Assembly (NCBI RefSeq): GCF_900324485.2
Contig: NC_046654.1
Coordinates: 3,454,562 to 3,518,561, forward strand
Direction: 5' to 3'
Origin: Mastacembelus armatus
Taxonomy: Eukaryota > Chordata > Actinopteri > Synbranchiformes > Mastacembelidae
DNA length: 64,000 nt
Shown in pieces: positions 45,201 to 64,000 of the stretch. Within the stretch, counting starts at the first letter, position 1, and every line of letters begins with the position of its first letter. Below the pieces are notes generated by a model, which searched no databases, had not been told where the DNA came from, and was given only the letters and a program-made list of their open reading frames with translations. The translations under genes and the position numbers were made by a program.

Positions 45201-46201
45201 GCTCCATTATCAGTATCAGTGGTCTGTATAAGAAACTGCATTCTTGTGTGCAATGTTACAAGTTATTTATTAACTACAAACCCAATAGATTCTGATTATC
45301 ATCTCAGCCACATAAGATATTATGACCTACATTGCTTCAAGGTATTTTAGTATCCGGCCACCATGTTGGTAATATAACTCTGAGTCAAAGTCCTGAAGGA
45401 GCACCAAGATGAGTTCCTCAGGTCCCAAAAAATTAGGTCTTTTCAACTAAGTCTGTTTATGGTGCTGTTATGGCTGTTAAGCAATATGACAAATGCTAAC
45501 ACGAGGGTGTGATTATTATTATTATTATTATTATTATTAATAAACTAAACACCTTTGGGTTTTAAACTTTCGATCATTAATAATCACTGCAGTACTAAAG
45601 TTTGCTACTAAAACACTGTAATTACACTTTAATATTTATTCTACCCAGTCTACTAACATGCAGAGGAGGGGAAACAAGGTCAAGCTGTAAAAATACAGCA
45701 GGCAAAGAAGAAGTCAGTGTATCAAGAAGATCTGCAAACTCACTCTTCATTCTGAGCCAAGTCATCATACATCATCACCACAATCTGCTCATCTGGGATG
45801 CCGTTCTTGTGGACGATCTGGTAGGCATGGCAAGCATCAGCCTGTGGGTGGGAGACAAATAGGTAGAGGTGAGCAGCCCAAGACCACATCAGTCTGGGAG
45901 CACTTCAAGAGGCTGGAAAACTCTGGGACATCATGCATTGTGAAGGGGAAGTGCAGGAGATCTTATCAGACACCAGTGCAAACTGTAAGAGAAAACACTA
46001 ACACAGCTCACACTCGATAAGGTGAAACTGTAACAACATGTGCTTTCTCAGTTAAACACCTCTCACCTGGTGCCTGTAGTTGTACCAGCCATTGGAGCCC
46101 GCTACGATAAGCACCCAGTGTTTACCCCCGTCTGGCTCCTCGACAGGAAACGCTGCCCCCAGCCCGACACCGAGCAGGACGAGGAGGATCGCCTGGTACA
46201 T
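39219..46201 (-). CDS. lgmn: Legumain (asparaginyl endopeptidase), complete
   Basis: Legumain is a lysosomal C13 cysteine protease that cleaves after Asn and processes cathepsins and antigens. Thirteen coding exons: 46201-46067, 45841-45744, 44889-44808, 44693-44611, 44484-44409, 43317-43255, 43090-43024, 42304-42186, 41703-41614, 41422-41213, 41114-40944, 40287-40220, 39261-39219, in frame, giving 434 aa (human 433). The signal peptide covers about 1-17. Catalytic His146 lies in YFTDHGAPG and Cys187 in YIEACESGS. The activation site corresponds to Asn324 in [10 protein letters not shown], followed by the LSAM prodomain. Human RGD (118-120) is KGD here. The intron after 44611 has a GC donor (AGAG|GCAAGT). 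The ATG exon begins at 46235; noncoding exon 1 ends at 46462. Confidence 0.97.
42760..42925 (+). repeat. 3' tail of an L2-like LINE or derived SINE, lgmn intron
   Basis: The stretch contains TGTAAAGGGCCTTGAGATGA, then GGCACCATACAAATAAAACTG and a degenerate (TGAATTAAA)-type end. This is the familiar 3' tail of L2-clade-like elements in fish. Only the tail is recognisable; it sits in the intron between the exons at 43024-43090 and 42186-42304. Confidence 0.6.
44304..44328 (+). repeat. Poly-T run in an lgmn intron
   Basis: A homopolymer of about 25 T (poly-A on the gene strand). No retroposed gene body is recognisable next to it. Confidence 0.85.
45511..45540 (+). repeat. (ATT)n microsatellite in lgmn intron 3
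   Basis: A pure ATT trinucleotide run of about ten units between the exons at 45744-45841 and 44808-44889. Confidence 0.85.
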
Positions 46202-46461
46202 TTTTCCCGGAGTCCTGGAGGAATTACAGGCTCTGCTACAAAACAAAATAAGGTTATTGTACTGTGAGGTTAGCACCACAGCCCAATGCGAAAACACCAG
46301 CACACCAGCTGACCGCCTGCATGTCACATGACTCATGTTAGCCAGCAGGTAGCACAACAAACTAGGAAAACACAAAGCTATTAAAACATATTCCAAATAA
46401 TCAAAACATCACTTAATAACACAAAGAAAAGAAAATGGAGATAGAAATGTGTCTTGTTTAC

Positions 46462-46630
46462 CTTTTCTTGGTGCTGCTGTCCAGTGGAGCCTGGTGCTTG
46501 TACCTCCACACCAGCGCCTACTGGGATATTTATACGTGACGTCGACAGCGGTCGTTAGGAATGCACCCGCAGCAGCCAATCAGAAGCCTCGAGGGGCGGG
46601 GCTGGACGGTAATCAGTCATGTGATTCGAA
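46462..46630 (-). promoter_or_regulatory. lgmn promoter: TATA box, CCAAT box, GC box and MITF/TFEB-type E-box
   Basis: Plus-strand TATTTATA at 46527-46534 reads TATAAATA on the minus strand and is a clear TATA box about 65 bases before the noncoding exon 1 donor (exon ends 46462). A CRE-like GACGTCACGT adjoins it. Further upstream lie GGGGCGGGG (about 46593-46601), CCAAT (46576-46580) and TCATGTGA at 46617-46624, the E-box type used by MITF/TFE factors that control lysosomal genes. A second, GTCACATGAC at 46323-46332 in intron 1, differs from the CLEAR palindrome at one base. The regulatory role is inferred. Confidence 0.6.
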
Positions 46631-46634
46631 GAAG

Positions 46635-47340
46635 AACAACATGCGAGAACAGGTGTGTTTTCTGGGACAGTGAAACCTACGTCATCAGGAGTTCCAGTGG
46701 ATTTTGTTTGGAAAGTTACACTTTTTGTTGGTTCTTCAGACTCTGTTACTGAATTTACTGCACTAAAACAACAACAAACCTAAATACATTCAAATCAAAC
46801 AACTAATCAGCACTGACACGGTGTGCAAATATATGTTCTTACTGCGATTTGAATCTACATTGCAGGAGAAAATATCCACAGTTCTCTGCAAAAACATATT
46901 TCAGTTTATTTGAAGATAATGAGGCCTCGCTGGCTTGTGTAAGTGAAGTTGCAGTATTGTGTTATAAAAGTCCCTAATTTCATATAACTATGTATATAAC
47001 TATATAACAGTGTACACAGAACTGTCATATGATTCAGTCAACTATAAACAAATCCACAGTAAAAACTCATAAATTCTTTACCACGTCACTGCACCTGCTA
47101 ATCACAAGTTTAATTTTACAATTCTTCTCATGTTCTTATGCAACATTTTGAACATTTGCTAAAATCCCTGTTGATCACTCAGCTTCTGAATCGATGGTAA
47201 AGCTCAAGCGTTAACCAATACAGTCGTGCCTTGGTGCATCTTAATGAGCTTCCTTTAGTTTAGTCTGTTAGATATTAAAAAAGATTTTGCGAGATGAATA
47301 AAACAAAACATAAAAAATCTGAGCACACATATTAAAGATG
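46635..47340. other. Spacer between lgmn promoter and pcnx1 3' end
   Basis: AT-rich sequence without coding exons or repeats that I recognise. Confidence 0.45.
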
Positions 47341-47358
47341 TCAGCAATAAATCAAACT

Positions 47359-47364
47359 TTTATT
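47359..47364 (-). terminator. pcnx1 polyadenylation signal (candidate)
   Basis: Plus-strand TTTATT reads AATAAA on the minus strand. It would give a 3' UTR of roughly 1.1 kb (47340-48438) that contains a TATATA run near 47550-47590 and an A/T-rich tract near 47785-47815. Confidence 0.45.
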
Positions 47365-48438
47365 TCTCCATATAGAAAAGAATTAAGTTAAATAGTGAAA
47401 CTGTCCATCAAAAATCTGGCATCTTGTTTTTAACCAATGGTCCTTAATACATTAGCCTTTGTCCCAAAATGGAAAAGAAAAGATGTAACAAAGTGTAAAT
47501 ACCATGTTCACAGTAATAAATATTGAAAACAAAATCTTTTATACATTGACTTTATATATATATTTGTGTAAATATATATATATATATTTATATGTAGATA
47601 TAATAACATACAGTAAAAAGTTATTTTCAAGTTTATCAAACATAAAATAGTAAAATAATAAATGGCTGAAAACAGAATGACGATTGCATTTTTTTCATTC
47701 CCAAGGCATCAGTAACCATGGCCATTCAGAGTGTAATAAATAATATGTGATATCTAAAGATTGTAGTGCATCACTGTAAATAAAAAAAAATATATATATA
47801 GTGCAAGTTTTTTTTTTTCTTTGCGCAAAATAATCCTGCAAATTTCAAACTAATCCAAACGGAATGACAACAATGAAGAGGAGTTCGTTGAGCACAGCAC
47901 CATCAAGTCTCTGACCTTAATCTGTTCTGTAGCACAACTTTCTCTGTCGTCCTGGTAGCAATAAAAACAAAAAAAAACAAAAAAAAGCTTTCACATGTAG
48001 GAAACCTTGGCAGATATTCAATACCAGGCTTATTTGGCAAATTATTTAAAGACAAACAAAATTACAAAAAAAAAAAGACCTCCAAAAAGCTCTTTACACT
48101 CATTTTTGTCAGAATTGCCAACAAAGAGTCAATGAAATGCATAGAAATTAATTCCCAGTAGCAAGGAGTAACTTAACTTAAGGGTTGTTTACTGTCATGC
48201 AGCATTTCTGAGACGCAAAGCAAGGCAGATACTGTGGCGTGTTCCGATGCAGTAAAGGATGCTGGATGAAGGTATACTCTGCGTCTGCTTGCACTTTTCC
48301 CTGGCTTCCTTCCCCCTTCAGCGATAAGGAACAGGGGAGGGGGGGAGGGCTCCTGTTACCTGTTTGTCTGCAGGCTTCTAAATCCTGCTGCAAGCCAGGA
48401 AGGTCTGGCTTCATCTGTGATGTGTGTGCTTGCTTGTC

Positions 48439-64000
<15,562 letters not shown>

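Overview
This window is vertebrate nuclear DNA, most likely from a teleost fish. The evidence is nine intron-containing protein genes with clear vertebrate orthologues, short compact introns, AT-rich intergenic DNA and several interspersed repeats that I recognise as teleost types. No species can be named. No prokaryotic, CRISPR or operon-like features are present.

Layout from left to right (almost everything is on the minus strand): first exon of trip11 (GMAP-210 golgin; the rest lies beyond the left edge); complete golga5 (golgin-84); complete rtf1 (PAF1-complex factor); then, divergent from rtf1, ndufaf1 on the plus strand (complex I assembly). nusap1 (minus, spindle protein) converges on ndufaf1. 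oip5/mis18b (plus, centromere licensing) is divergent from nusap1. The long noncoding RNA cyrano (oip5-as1, minus) converges on oip5. It is identified by its position between oip5 and chp1 and by a near-complete miR-7 complementary site at 28727-28751. Next come complete chp1 (minus, EF-hand protein), complete lgmn (minus, legumain) and the C-terminal 28 coding exons of a pecanex gene, most likely pcnx1 (minus), whose 5' part lies beyond the right edge.

The coding exons were mapped by hand from splice sites, reading phase and resemblance to the human proteins as remembered. Every assigned exon chain keeps frame. Three introns (rtf1, chp1, lgmn) need a GC donor instead of GT. The resulting proteins have near-family lengths: golga5 756 aa, rtf1 677, ndufaf1 306, nusap1 477, oip5 177, chp1 195, lgmn 434.

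The gene order mixes two human neighbourhoods. trip11, golga5 and lgmn belong to human 14q32, and the rtf1-ndufaf1-nusap1-oip5-cyrano-chp1 block belongs to human 15q15. The 15q15 block sits between golga5 and lgmn, which are neighbours in human. The genes do not form one pathway, although trip11/golga5 are both golgins and nusap1/oip5 are both mitotic genes, and the nusap1 promoter carries the CCAAT plus CHR arrangement typical of mitotic genes.

Non-genic content: a 30-bp minisatellite with 90-bp higher-order periodicity in rtf1 intron 1, fragments of LINEs and non-autonomous DNA elements in introns and spacers, and several microsatellites. I found no undescribed multi-gene system. The most interesting element is the cyrano locus, including possible short reading frames in its 5' part.
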